Assembly (NCBI GenBank): GCA_965223775.1
Contig: OZ245021.1
Location: 6,367,277 to 6,431,276, forward strand
Origin: JAJDXW01 sp965223775
Lineage (GTDB): Bacteria > Pseudomonadota > Gammaproteobacteria > HK1
Direction: 5' to 3'
DNA: 64,000 nucleotides
Positions within the stretch are counted from its first letter, which is position 1. Each line of letters opens with the position of its first letter. The position numbers and the translations under genes were made by a program. Positions 16,079 to 24,259 of this stretch are shown here, piece after piece. The notes beneath the pieces were generated by a model that saw only the letters and a list, made by a program, of their open reading frames with translations, was not told the DNA's origin and searched no databases.

Positions 16079-17227
16079 TCAGCGGACCGCCCGGATGGCG
16101 GCCGGCTGGACGATGCCGCCGGCGGCGTTGCCCAGCGCATTGCGTTGGAAGGTGACGACCGCGGCGAGATCGGAGTCGCTGAGCTGCTCCGCAAACGCGG
16201 CCATGGCGGTCCCCGGCTTGCCGTTCATGACCCGGTCGAGGTGGCCGTCGAGGGGGCCGGTCGCGATCGGGCTGTCCGTGATCGCGGGGAAGGCCGGCGG
16301 CAGCCCCTGGCCGTTCTGCTGGTGGCAGGCCGCGCACGCGGTGAGATAGACCTTCTTCCCGCGCGCCATCAGCTCTTCCGTCGTCCACTCGCGCTCGGCT
16401 TCCTGGGCCACCATCGCCTGCGCGGCGTGGCGCGCGCCGACCCACGCCGCGTATTTCTCCTGCGGGACCGCCCGCACCACGATGGGCATGTAGCCGTGGT
16501 CCTTGCCGCACAGCTCGGCGCACTGGCCCCGGTACACCCCGGGCTCGTCGATGCGAGCCCATATCTCGTTGATGAAGCCGGGGATCGCATCCTTCTTCAT
16601 GCCGAGCGCCGGCACCCACCAGGCATGGATGACGTCATTCGCGGTGAGCAGGATCCGGACCTTCCGGCCTACGGGAAGCACCACCTCGTTGTCGACCTCG
16701 AGCAGATAGTGCTCGCGGGAATACGCGTCCGTGTAGATCGCCTCCCGGCTCTCGGGCGCGAGCGAGCTGAAGAAGTCGACCCCGTCCTCGAGGTACTCGT
16801 AGCGCCACTTCCACTGGTGGCCGGTGACCTTGAGGGTCATGTCGGCCTCCGACGTATCCTCCATCACGATGAGCGCCCGGGTCGCGGGGATCGCCATCAG
16901 CACGAGGATGAGCACGGGTACGACCGTCCACAGGATCTCGGCGAAGGTGTTGTGGTGGAAGTTCGCCGCGGCGTGGCCGGCCGCCCGGCGGTGGCGAATC
17001 ATGGAGTAGAACATGACGCCGAAGACGACGATCCCGATGCCGATGCACCACCACAACATGAGCATGTGCTGGTCGTATGCCTCGCGGCTGATCGGGGTCA
17101 CGCCGCGCGGCATGTTGAGCTCCCACGCCGCGTGGGCCGCCCCGATCGGCAGCAGCGCAGCCAAGCCCGCCGCGGCCCGCGAGGCCCGGTGAACCCATCC
17201 ACGGCAAGATCGATTGTCGAGCGCCAT
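16079..17227 (-). CDS. ctaC: Cytochrome c oxidase subunit II with C-terminal cytochrome c domain
   Basis: 382 aa. A signal peptide ends near residues 31-34 (GAAHAAW), two transmembrane helices follow, then the CuA domain with VIHAWWVPALGMKKDAIPG and CAELCGKDHGYM. After about residue 285 comes an extra domain with heme c site CAACH (298-302) and a Met-containing tail (GKPGTAMAAFAEQL), so electrons can enter through a covalently attached cytochrome c (caa3-like design). It is first in the cox run; ATG 17227 is used because 26 upstream residues look non-coding. coxA starts 49 bp downstream. Confidence 0.96.
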   Translation of the reverse strand: MALDNRSCRGWVHRASRAAAGLAALLPIGAAHAAWELNMPRGVTPISREAYDQHMLMLWWCIGIGIVVFGVMFYSMIRHRRAAGHAAANFHHNTFAEILWTVVPVLILVLMAIPATRALIVMEDTSEADMTLKVTGHQWKWRYEYLEDGVDFFSSLAPESREAIYTDAYSREHYLLEVDNEVVLPVGRKVRILLTANDVIHAWWVPALGMKKDAIPGFINEIWARIDEPGVYRGQCAELCGKDHGYMPIVVRAVPQEKYAAWVGARHAAQAMVAQEAEREWTTEELMARGKKVYLTACAACHQQNGQGLPPAFPAITDSPIATGPLDGHLDRVMNGKPGTAMAAFAEQLSDSDLAAVVTFQRNALGNAAGGIVQPAAIRAVR

Positions 17228-17317
17228 CGGCTCTCCGTTCACTGGCTGGCCTGCCTGGTGCGTCGCCTCGGCGGCACCGGCCGGTCCGGACTGCTTTCCA
17301 CCCATCGAATCCGTTTC

Positions 17318-17836
17318 TCAAGAACCATGGTCGGCGGCGGCCGGGGCGGCGGCTTCCGGAAAGGGCCGCACCAGCGTCCGGCGCAGGAGCTCCGCCGCCT
17401 GCCGCCGTTCGTCTTCCGCCAGAAAATCGCCCAGCGCGACCTCCTCGCCGTGCATCGTGAGGACCAGCCGCGACGGGTGCCCGCGAACCCGGGGGCGCTG
17501 CAGGCGCACCCGCACCCATCCGCGGGGAAACTCCCATCTCGCGGCACGCGACGGACCGGAGCCCTTCTCCACCGCAACTCGCCCGCCCTTTACGGAGACG
17601 ACCTCCATTCGATGACCCCGTCGCTGCACCAGGTAAAACGCGACCGCGAGCGCCAGCCATTCCGCTCCCGCGAGGGGCAGCACCGGCCAGAGTCCGATCA
17701 CCGCGAATCCGGATGCGAGGCCCACGAGGACGAGCGCCACGACCACGAGGAAAACCTTCGCTTGCCGCCATGAGAGAGACAGGTTCGGGCGCAGAACCAG
17801 GGTGTGGTCCGGCCCTTCACCGCTCATCGACACCAT
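17318..17836 (-). CDS. DUF2244 family membrane protein
   Basis: 172 aa with two adjacent hydrophobic helices (residues about 25-66), preceded by HTLVLRPNLSLSWRQAKVF and followed by a soluble beta-rich part with WEFPRGWVRVRL and HGEEVALGDFLAEDERR. This layout matches DUF2244 proteins, which often lie just upstream of coxB in proteobacteria. Function unknown. Alternative start codons in the frame are at 17893 and 17827; 17836 is a compromise. It lies 90 bp before coxB and probably shares its transcript. Confidence 0.8.
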   Translation of the reverse strand: MVSMSGEGPDHTLVLRPNLSLSWRQAKVFLVVVALVLVGLASGFAVIGLWPVLPLAGAEWLALAVAFYLVQRRGHRMEVVSVKGGRVAVEKGSGPSRAARWEFPRGWVRVRLQRPRVRGHPSRLVLTMHGEEVALGDFLAEDERRQAAELLRRTLVRPFPEAAAPAAADHGS

Positions 17837-18460
17837 GTCCGCGCCCTGCTCTCCCGTACGCGGCCGAATCCAGTCCGTTCGAAGCCGCGGCATGGTACTA
17901 GAGCCCCTGACGGGCCGCAATACGAAGCCTTGTCCAACGACACATGAGCCTGAGTGGTGACCCCTTGTCCAATGAGAGACCTGATTACGGTACAAGACTC
18001 AGGTTGGGACCACCGCATTCCTGGGATCGCCGCCTTCGAGGGACCGTGGGCCTCCCGGGAGCGCGGGCTGGAAGCCCGCGGGCATGGTCACGGAGCGGAG
18101 ACTCCCGTCGCGTTGCGTGCGGGTCTGAGGCCCGCCGCGGGCTGGAAGCCCGCGACCCCGGGAGGCCGCGCGGGAACGAGCTGAGGATTGTGCGTAGTCA
18201 GGATGAGAGATGAGCCTGAATGGGGGTCGTGATTCCAACGTGACGTGAGCCTGAAGACGATCGGGAGCGGAGCATCATCAGGAAACGATCGTGACGCTCG
18301 GGACCCACCGGCCGCGGAACGTCGAACAGGTCCGTGCCGTTCCGGATTGGAAGAGACTCGAACCGCCCCGTCCAATGAAGGAGACAATCCGCTCCGGCGC
18401 CCCGGGGTCCGGTGCCCGCGGCGGCGGCTCGGGCCGGCCGCGACGAAGGGGGCGCCTCAG
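17837..18460. other. 624-bp gap upstream of the cox run, no gene seen
   Basis: The gap holds family A copy 2 and otherwise non-coding sequence. The cox promoter should lie within it on the minus strand, but no clear -35/-10 pair could be picked with confidence. Confidence 0.5.
17978..18203. repeat. Family A inverted-repeat element, copy 2
   Basis: 226 bp with ends CCTGATTACGGTACAA and TTGTGCGTAGTCAGG, and the same inner opening (GGGACCACCGCATTCCTGGG) and GCGGGCTGGAAGCCCGC-type palindromes as copy 1. It is about 50 bp longer because of additional GC-rich hairpin modules. Three short TGAGCCTGA words surround it (17944-17952, 18208-18216, 18247-18255); their meaning is unclear. Confidence 0.75.
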
Positions 18461-19306
18461 CTACCGCGGCCGCGAGAATGCTTCGAGCGGCACCTCGGCC
18501 CGGGCTTCCGGCTTCCAGCCGTGACCGTGCACGAGCTCGACGGTCGCCGGTACCCGGCCGGGCGGCAGTTGCCCTTGGCAGGCGTCCACGAGGGCCCCGA
18601 GCTTCCGGGGAGTGGTGAGGCCGGACGGGCGGCCGGGCAGGGGATTGCCGGTCCCGAGGCCCCGGAGGTCACGGAGGAGGGCGGGCACGTCGGACCAGGT
18701 GACGGTGATCCGTTCCGCATCCATGACCACGTCCCCGAATCCAGCCTGCAGCATGGCATCGCCAATGTCATGCATATCAATAAAATCAATTATATGTGCG
18801 TAATCGTCCACTGCCTTCCAGCTTCCTCGAAGTTCCCCGAGGGTACCGGGACCAAGGGTCGCGAACGCGATCAGTCCACCCGGACGAAGCACGCGCCAGA
18901 CCTCCCGGAGGACCGGCCCAAGATCCGTGAACCAGCACATGCCGAGATTGGAAGCCACCAGATCGGCCGAGCCGGCAGCAAGGGGCAGGCCCATCGGACT
19001 CGCTGCGACGGCCAGGGTCCGGCCACCGAGGCCCGGGGTGACCGCGCGCGGAACATACCCGCACGACACGACCTTCGAGCCGGGAAAGCGCTCCGCCAAC
19101 CGAGCCTGCAGCCCGCACTGCATCGCGAGGTCGACGACCCACCCGGGCTCGAGACGCACCGGGTCCAGGTGGTCGAACAACCTTGCCGCGGTCTCTTCGC
19201 ACAGCCTTTCGGCCGCGCCGGGCGCTCCGCGCCGGCGGGCGACCGGAGCCCGGGCGAGCGCGGCACGCACACGGGCTTCGGAGAGGATCGGCGGGCGTTC
19301 GTTCAC
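18461..19306 (-). CDS. BioC-like methyltransferase homologue with a degraded SAM motif
   Basis: 281 aa from GTG 19306. The second half is strongly BioC-like (malonyl-ACP O-methyltransferase): EVWRVLRPGGLIAFATLGPG, FIDMHDIGDAMLQAGFGD and VMDAERITVTW. However, motif I, normally LDLGCGTG, reads VDLAMQCG (near residues 56-63), and the acidic residue after the second strand, usually in VxxxDxSxxM, is replaced in VVSCGYVPRAV. This suggests lost or altered SAM binding. It is divergent from comF, an arrangement seen with true bioC, but no other bio gene is present. It could be a pseudo-enzyme paralogue or an altered enzyme. Confidence 0.75.
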   Translation of the reverse strand: MNERPPILSEARVRAALARAPVARRRGAPGAAERLCEETAARLFDHLDPVRLEPGWVVDLAMQCGLQARLAERFPGSKVVSCGYVPRAVTPGLGGRTLAVAASPMGLPLAAGSADLVASNLGMCWFTDLGPVLREVWRVLRPGGLIAFATLGPGTLGELRGSWKAVDDYAHIIDFIDMHDIGDAMLQAGFGDVVMDAERITVTWSDVPALLRDLRGLGTGNPLPGRPSGLTTPRKLGALVDACQGQLPPGRVPATVELVHGHGWKPEARAEVPLEAFSRPR

Positions 19307-19494
19307 GGGATGATCCGCCCCTAGAATGATGCCCCCCCGGGGGGACCACCGCGGCGGCACGGATGCGGCGGCTGGCCGGGGGCCGAAGGAGCATGGCCCT
19401 TTCGTCCGGCGGCGGGGCCGGGGCCGGGGCCGGGGCCGAGGACACGCCGGGGACGGCAGGACCTCGCGTGTCCCGGGGTGGCGGAGGGGGGTCG

Positions 19495-20271
19495 ATGTTG
19501 CACGGATCGCGGAATCAAGGCCCGACTCGAGACGTCCTGGACTGGCTCTTCCCAAGGACGTGCAGCCTGTGCGGCGAGGTCGGAACGCCGCTCGACCCTT
19601 GCGCCGATTGCGAACGCACGCTCGAGGCGCTGCTCCTTCCCGCGGCCTGCCCGCGCTGCGCGGCACCGTTCGCCGCGGCCACCGCGGACACGCCGGCGGC
19701 GGCCGAGTCCGCGCCCGCGCCCATGCCCGCGCCCTGCATCGCCTGCCTCAATCATCCTCCTCCGTTCGATCGGGTGGTCGCGCCCTGGAGCTTCGCGCCG
19801 CCGTTGAGCAACCTCATCCACCGGATGAAGTATCACCGGGACCTGGCGGCGGCCGCCGCGCTCGGGCGGCTCCTCGCGCGGGAGGCGGCGTCTCGACCCG
19901 ACTTCGCGATGCCCGGCGCGGTGATCGGCGTGCCCCTTTCCCGGCGACGACTCCTCAACCGCGGATTCAACCATGCAGGAGAGCTGGCCGCCATCGTCCG
20001 CCGGGCGCTGGGCGTGCGGCGGCCGCGGGGAGTCCGCGTCGGCCGGCGCCACACGCCGCCCCAGGCGAAGGCCGAAAGCGTGGCGGAGCGCCACGCGAAC
20101 GTCGCGGGTGCGTTCACCGTTCACCGATGGCCGGCAGATCTCCGGCAGGTGGCGATCGTGGACGACGTCCTGACGACCGGCGCCACCGCGTCGGCACTGG
20201 CGGAGGCGCTCCGGGGTCGAGGCGTCGAGCGGATCGAGGTCTGGTGCTGCGCCCGAACTCCGCTTTCCTGA
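19495..20271 (+). CDS. comF: ComF family protein (phosphoribosyltransferase-like)
   Basis: 258 aa. Two zinc-ribbon-like cysteine sets (CSLCGEVGTPLDPCADC and CPRCAAP...CIAC) precede a type I phosphoribosyltransferase domain with the PRPP motif VAIVDDVLTTGATASAL near the C-terminus; RRLLNRGFNHAGELA is the usual ComF N..Q/H segment. ComF is needed for uptake or handling of single-stranded DNA in naturally competent bacteria, though its activity is not settled. ATG 19495 follows a strong GGAGGGGGG ribosome site, and the upstream in-frame part is Gly/Ala-rich and unlikely to be translated. Confidence 0.9.
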   Translation: MLHGSRNQGPTRDVLDWLFPRTCSLCGEVGTPLDPCADCERTLEALLLPAACPRCAAPFAAATADTPAAAESAPAPMPAPCIACLNHPPPFDRVVAPWSFAPPLSNLIHRMKYHRDLAAAAALGRLLAREAASRPDFAMPGAVIGVPLSRRRLLNRGFNHAGELAAIVRRALGVRRPRGVRVGRRHTPPQAKAESVAERHANVAGAFTVHRWPADLRQVAIVDDVLTTGATASALAEALRGRGVERIEVWCCARTPLS

Positions 20272-20330
20272 ACGGCCGCTCGTCCCCGTTCGCGCGGGTT
20301 CGGGCCCGGCGTGCGCCGCGGTCCACCGGC

Positions 20331-20557
20331 TTGCCCGGAAAAATCACCGATTTCGTCGCGAGGGCGTCGCGAAGCCGCGAAGCAGAATGCCGTGGTAGCG
20401 GGCCGCATCTACTTACGCAGCTTCGCGGACCGAAAGAGCGCTTACGCGCTGTCGAAGCGGGTTGAGGGAGTACGGCCCGGTACCGCGGCGACCTTGGGAG
20501 CGCGAAGCGACAGATTGGCGTCCGCTAGCCAAGAAATCGGTGATTTTTCCGGGCTTG
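20331..20557 (+). repeat. Family B hairpin element, copy B4
   Basis: About 227 bp. The end arms read GCCCGGAAAAATCACCGATT from both sides, identical to each other but different from B1/B2 (GCCCGGAAATCTCACCAACT). Inner arms are GGTAGCGGGCCG / CGGCCCGGTACC. The flanking dinucleotide is TT on both sides (GGC-TT-GCCCGG and CCGGGC-TT-GCC), a direct repeat and not a mirrored pair, as expected for a 2-bp target duplication. Confidence 0.85.
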
Positions 20558-20597
20558 CCTCGTCAGTACCCTCTTTGCCCAGGAAATGAACCCGGCG

Positions 20598-20625
20598 CGG
20601 CCGGCCGGCCGGCCGGCCGGCCGGC
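20598..20625. repeat. GGCC tetranucleotide tract
   Basis: (GGCC)6 plus GGC in the region upstream of the SDR gene, between repeat B4 and the start codon. Such a self-complementary tract can slip or form a cruciform; whether its length varies cannot be judged from one sequence. Confidence 0.7.
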
Positions 20626-20728
20626 GGGAGCCGGGAGGCCACGTGATTTCTGCTATCGTGCCCGCGGTCCGGCGCCGCCGGGACATCCGCCGGCGGCGCC
20701 CGGAGTCCAACCGAGGAGACCACACGAC

Positions 20729-21487
20729 ATGACCGATCGACTCGAAGGCAAGGTCGCATTCATCACCGGCGCCGGGACCGGCATCGGCCGCAGCGCGGCG
20801 GAATTGTTCGCGAGCGAGGGGGCGGGCGTGGTCGTGGCCGAGATCGACCCGGTCTCCGGCGCGGAAACGGAGCAGCGGGTCCGGAGCGCGGGCGGGGAAG
20901 CCCTCTGGGTGGAGACCGACGTCACCGACGCGGGGAGCGTCCGGGCCGCGCTCGACAAGGCGGTGGACCGATTCGGCCGGCTCGACGTGCTGTACAACAA
21001 CGCGGGGGGGTCCACCCACGTCGACGGGCCGGTCACCGAGGCGCCGGAAGAAGAGTTCTGGCGTGTCATCCGTCTCGATCTCTTCGGCACCTTTCTCGTC
21101 TGCAAGTACGGGATCCCCCGGCTCATGGAGGCCGGCGGCGGCTCGGTCATCAACACTTCGTCCAACGTCGCCCTCATGGCGGTGCGCGGACGCGATTGCT
21201 ACACCGCGGCGAAGGGCGGGGTAGCGAGCATGACCCGTTCGATGGCGGCGGAGTATGCGAAGCACGGGATCCGCGTGAACGCGATCGCGCCCGGTGCGAC
21301 GCGCACCGCGCGGGTCGCCGCGCTTGCCGAGGCGAACGAGCACGTGGATCGGCTCGTGCGGGAAGGCCAGCTATTCGGATGGTGCACGCCCCGGGACATC
21401 GCGCACATGGCGCTGTATCTCGCATCGGACGAGTCGAGGGTCACCACCGGGCAGGTTCTCTCCGTGGACAGCGGCGCAACCGTCTGA
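20729..21487 (+). CDS. Short-chain dehydrogenase/reductase
   Basis: 252 aa, classical SDR. NAD(P)-binding TGAGTGIGR at residues about 14-22, NNAGG near 89-93, the catalytic serine in INTSSNVA, the YxxxK pair in CYTAAKGG and the C-terminal DESRVTTGQVLSVDSGATV. The acidic residue at the end of the second strand (VVVAEIDP) favours NAD over NADP. The start has GAGGAG about 10 bases upstream. Substrate unknown; the gene stands alone between two family B elements. Confidence 0.9.
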   Translation: MTDRLEGKVAFITGAGTGIGRSAAELFASEGAGVVVAEIDPVSGAETEQRVRSAGGEALWVETDVTDAGSVRAALDKAVDRFGRLDVLYNNAGGSTHVDGPVTEAPEEEFWRVIRLDLFGTFLVCKYGIPRLMEAGGGSVINTSSNVALMAVRGRDCYTAAKGGVASMTRSMAAEYAKHGIRVNAIAPGATRTARVAALAEANEHVDRLVREGQLFGWCTPRDIAHMALYLASDESRVTTGQVLSVDSGATV

Positions 21488-21533
21488 GGAGGGCGGCCCC
21501 TCGACCCCGCGCCGAGGGGGACGAGCTCCGCTG

Positions 21534-21744
21534 ACCACCCGCATATTTCACCGATCTCCTGCTGCGGACGCCGATCCATCGCTTCGCGTTCACTTCGTTC
21601 GCCGCCGTAGCGGGCCGTACTCCCTCAAGGCGCTTCGACAGCGCGTAAGCGCTCTTTCGGTCCGTTCGTCCCGCTACCGCGGCGTTCTGCTATGCAGCTT
21701 CGCCGGCGCCCTCGCGACGGAGATCGGTGAAATATACGGGCGAG
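21534..21744 (-). repeat. Family B hairpin element, copy B5
   Basis: About 211 bp. End arms are CCCGCATATTTCACCGATCT and, read inward from the right, CCCGTATATTTCACCGATCT: one mismatch within the copy, many differences from B1. Inner arms are GTAGCGGG / CCCGCTAC. It ends 19 bp beyond the gyrB stop codon and so would lie in the gyrB 3' untranslated region, where its hairpin could protect or end the transcript. Confidence 0.85.
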
Positions 21745-21763
21745 GCTTGTTCCGCTCTCGACC

Positions 21764-24217
21764 TCAGGCGTCGATATTGGCGACCGAGAGGGCATTCGCT
21801 TCGATGAAGTCCCGCCGCGGCTCCACCTGATCCCCCATGAGAGTGGAGAACATGTCGTCCGCGGCCACGGCGTCCTCTATCTGGACCCGAACCAGGCGCC
21901 GCCGTGCGGGGTCCATGGTCGTCTCCCAGAGCTGATCGGGATTCATCTCCCCGAGGCCCTTGTAGCGCTGGATGCTGAGCCCGCGGCGTGCTTCGGAGGT
22001 CAGCCAGTCGAATGCGGACTTGATATCGGACACCGGCTTGCGGCGCTCGCCGCGCCCGACCCACGCATCCTCCCCGAGCGGCGCCAGCAGGTCACGCGAC
22101 ATGCGGATGAGGCCCCGGTAGTCGGATGACCGGAAGAAGTCCCCCGAGATCTCCCGCTCCACCTCGACTCCGTGCACCCGGGCGTGGATGAGCGCGGTGA
22201 AGCTGTCCGTACCGTCCATCTCCACCCGAGCCCGATAGGGTGTCTCTGCCGCGCCGAGCTCTTCCTCGAGACCGGAGAACCACCGCCGAAGAGCCTCGCC
22301 ATCGCTCATCTCGTCGTTGGATAGCTGCGGCATGCGCCCCAACGCGTCCACGACGTCCGGAAAGAGAATCCTCGCGATTCGCGCGCGGGTCGCCGACACG
22401 GCGAGGTATTCATCAGCCAGCTCCGCGAGCCGATCGGGGGCGATACGTTCCCCGGCCGGATCGGCGCCATTGCCGGCAATTAGCTCGGCGGCGCCGGCTC
22501 CCGGACAGACTACCGCGTCCACCATGCCAAGCTCCAACAGATATCGATCGAGCTCCGCATCGTCCTTCACATAGCGCTCGTGGCGGCCTGACTTGGCCTT
22601 GTAGAGAGGTGGTTGAGCAATAAAAACATGTTCTCTTTCAATTAGTTCAGGCATCTGTCGATACAAGAAGGTCAGCAGCAGGGTGCGAATGTGGGAACCG
22701 TCGACATCCGCATCGGTCATGAGGATCAGGCGGTGATAGCGCAGCTTGTCCGGATCGTACTCCTCGCGCCCGATCCCGCACCCCAGGGCGGTGATCAGCG
22801 TTCCGACCTCGGCCGAATTCAGCATCCTGTCGAATCGCGCCTTCTCCACGTTGAGGATCTTGCCCTTGAGGGGAAGGATTGCCTGGTTGCGCCGGTCTCG
22901 TCCCTGCTTGGCCGAGCCCCCCGCGGAATCCCCCTCGACCAGAAACAACTCGGAGTTCCTCGGGTCCTTCTCCTGGCAGTCGGCGAGCTTCCCGGGCAGC
23001 CCGGCCACGTCCAGCGCCGTCTTCCGGCGAGTCATCTCGCGGGCCTTGCGCGCGGCCTCCCGCGCGCGCGCGGCCTCCACGATCTTCTGGGTGACCAGTC
23101 GCGCCTCCTGCGGCCGTTCGAGAAGAAACTCGGACAACTTCGCCGCAACGCTCGACTCGACGATCGCCTTCACTTCCGACGAGACGAGCTTGTCCTTTGT
23201 TTGCGAAGAAAATTTCGGATCCGGCACCTTGACCGAAAGGACCGCCGCGAGGCCCTCGCGCATGTCATCGCCGGAAGGCGCCACCTTGGCCTTGGCAGCG
23301 ATGCCGTTGGCATCCATGTACTGGTTGAAGGTACGCGTGATCGCGGCGCGCAGACCCGCCAGGTGGGTCCCGCCGTCGCGCTGTGGAATGTTGTTGGTGA
23401 AACACAGAACGTTCTCCTGGTAGGAGTCGTTCCACTGAAGGGCCGCCTCGACCCCGTATCCCTCGCGATCGACATCGAAATAGCAGACCGTGGGATTGAG
23501 ACGGGTCTTGTGACGGTTGAGGTACTCGACGAAGGCGCGGATCCCGCCGTCGTACCTGTAGATGTCGCGCTTGCCGGTCCGTTCGTCCGCGAGCGTGATC
23601 CGGACTCCCGAGTTGAGAAAGGCGAGCTCTCGGAGCCTTCGGGCAAGGAGATCGTAGTGAAACTCGATGTTGCCGAAGGTGTCCGGACTCGGCGAGAACC
23701 AGAGCTCCGTGCCGGTACGGTCCGTTTCTCCGACTACTCGAAGATCGTCCACGGGCTCCCCGTGCCGATACTCCTGGAGGTGAACCCTGCCGTCACGCCG
23801 GATCCGGAGACGAAGGTCGGAAGACAGCGCGTTGACGACCGAGATTCCGACACCATGCAGACCGCCCGAGACCTTGTAGGCGTTCTCGTCGAACTTTCCC
23901 CCCGCGTGGAGCACGGTCATGATCACCTCAGCCGCCGAACGTCCTTCTTCCTCGTGAAGGTCGACCGGAATGCCCCGGCCATTGTCCGCGATCGTTACCG
24001 ACTCGCCTTCGTGGATCGTGACCTTGATTTCCGTGCAGTGGCCGGCAAGCGCTTCATCAACGGAGTTATCGACCGCCTCAAAGACCATATGATGCAAGCC
24101 GGTACCATCATCGGTATCCCCGATGAACATTCCCGGACGCTTTCGTACAGCTTCTAACCCTTTGAGAACCTTTATGTTTTCCGCGCTGTAGGCCGCGGAA
24201 TCGGCACGTTCTGCCAC
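21764..24217 (-). CDS. gyrB: DNA gyrase subunit B
   Basis: 817 aa, full length. The N-terminal ATPase domain has KRPGMFIGDTDDGTGLHHMV, the ATP lid GGLHGVGISVVNALS, and Asn and Asp residues of the GHKL fold; the Toprim region has EGDSAGGSAKQGRDRRNQAI and DADVDGSHIRTLLLTF, and the C-terminus ends QRYKGLGEMNPDQLWETTMD. The length includes the insert typical of gammaproteobacterial GyrB between Toprim and the tail. It is last in dnaA-dnaN-recF-gyrB, 42 bp after recF. This stretch is visibly less GC-rich than its surroundings. Confidence 0.98.
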   Translation of the reverse strand: MAERADSAAYSAENIKVLKGLEAVRKRPGMFIGDTDDGTGLHHMVFEAVDNSVDEALAGHCTEIKVTIHEGESVTIADNGRGIPVDLHEEEGRSAAEVIMTVLHAGGKFDENAYKVSGGLHGVGISVVNALSSDLRLRIRRDGRVHLQEYRHGEPVDDLRVVGETDRTGTELWFSPSPDTFGNIEFHYDLLARRLRELAFLNSGVRITLADERTGKRDIYRYDGGIRAFVEYLNRHKTRLNPTVCYFDVDREGYGVEAALQWNDSYQENVLCFTNNIPQRDGGTHLAGLRAAITRTFNQYMDANGIAAKAKVAPSGDDMREGLAAVLSVKVPDPKFSSQTKDKLVSSEVKAIVESSVAAKLSEFLLERPQEARLVTQKIVEAARAREAARKAREMTRRKTALDVAGLPGKLADCQEKDPRNSELFLVEGDSAGGSAKQGRDRRNQAILPLKGKILNVEKARFDRMLNSAEVGTLITALGCGIGREEYDPDKLRYHRLILMTDADVDGSHIRTLLLTFLYRQMPELIEREHVFIAQPPLYKAKSGRHERYVKDDAELDRYLLELGMVDAVVCPGAGAAELIAGNGADPAGERIAPDRLAELADEYLAVSATRARIARILFPDVVDALGRMPQLSNDEMSDGEALRRWFSGLEEELGAAETPYRARVEMDGTDSFTALIHARVHGVEVEREISGDFFRSSDYRGLIRMSRDLLAPLGEDAWVGRGERRKPVSDIKSAFDWLTSEARRGLSIQRYKGLGEMNPDQLWETTMDPARRRLVRVQIEDAVAADDMFSTLMGDQVEPRRDFIEANALSVANIDA

Positions 24218-24259
24218 CTGGGGAATACTCCAGACCGGGAAGGATGAATTATATCACCG

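Noticed and set aside
14212..16155. 647-aa plus-strand frame across coxA
   Set aside because: It is antisense to a clear coxA; its composition (Arg, Glu, His, Gly) is that of a high-GC shadow frame.
1664..21744. CRISPR array
   Set aside because: The repeats are few, long, inverted and widely spread; no regular spacer pattern exists.
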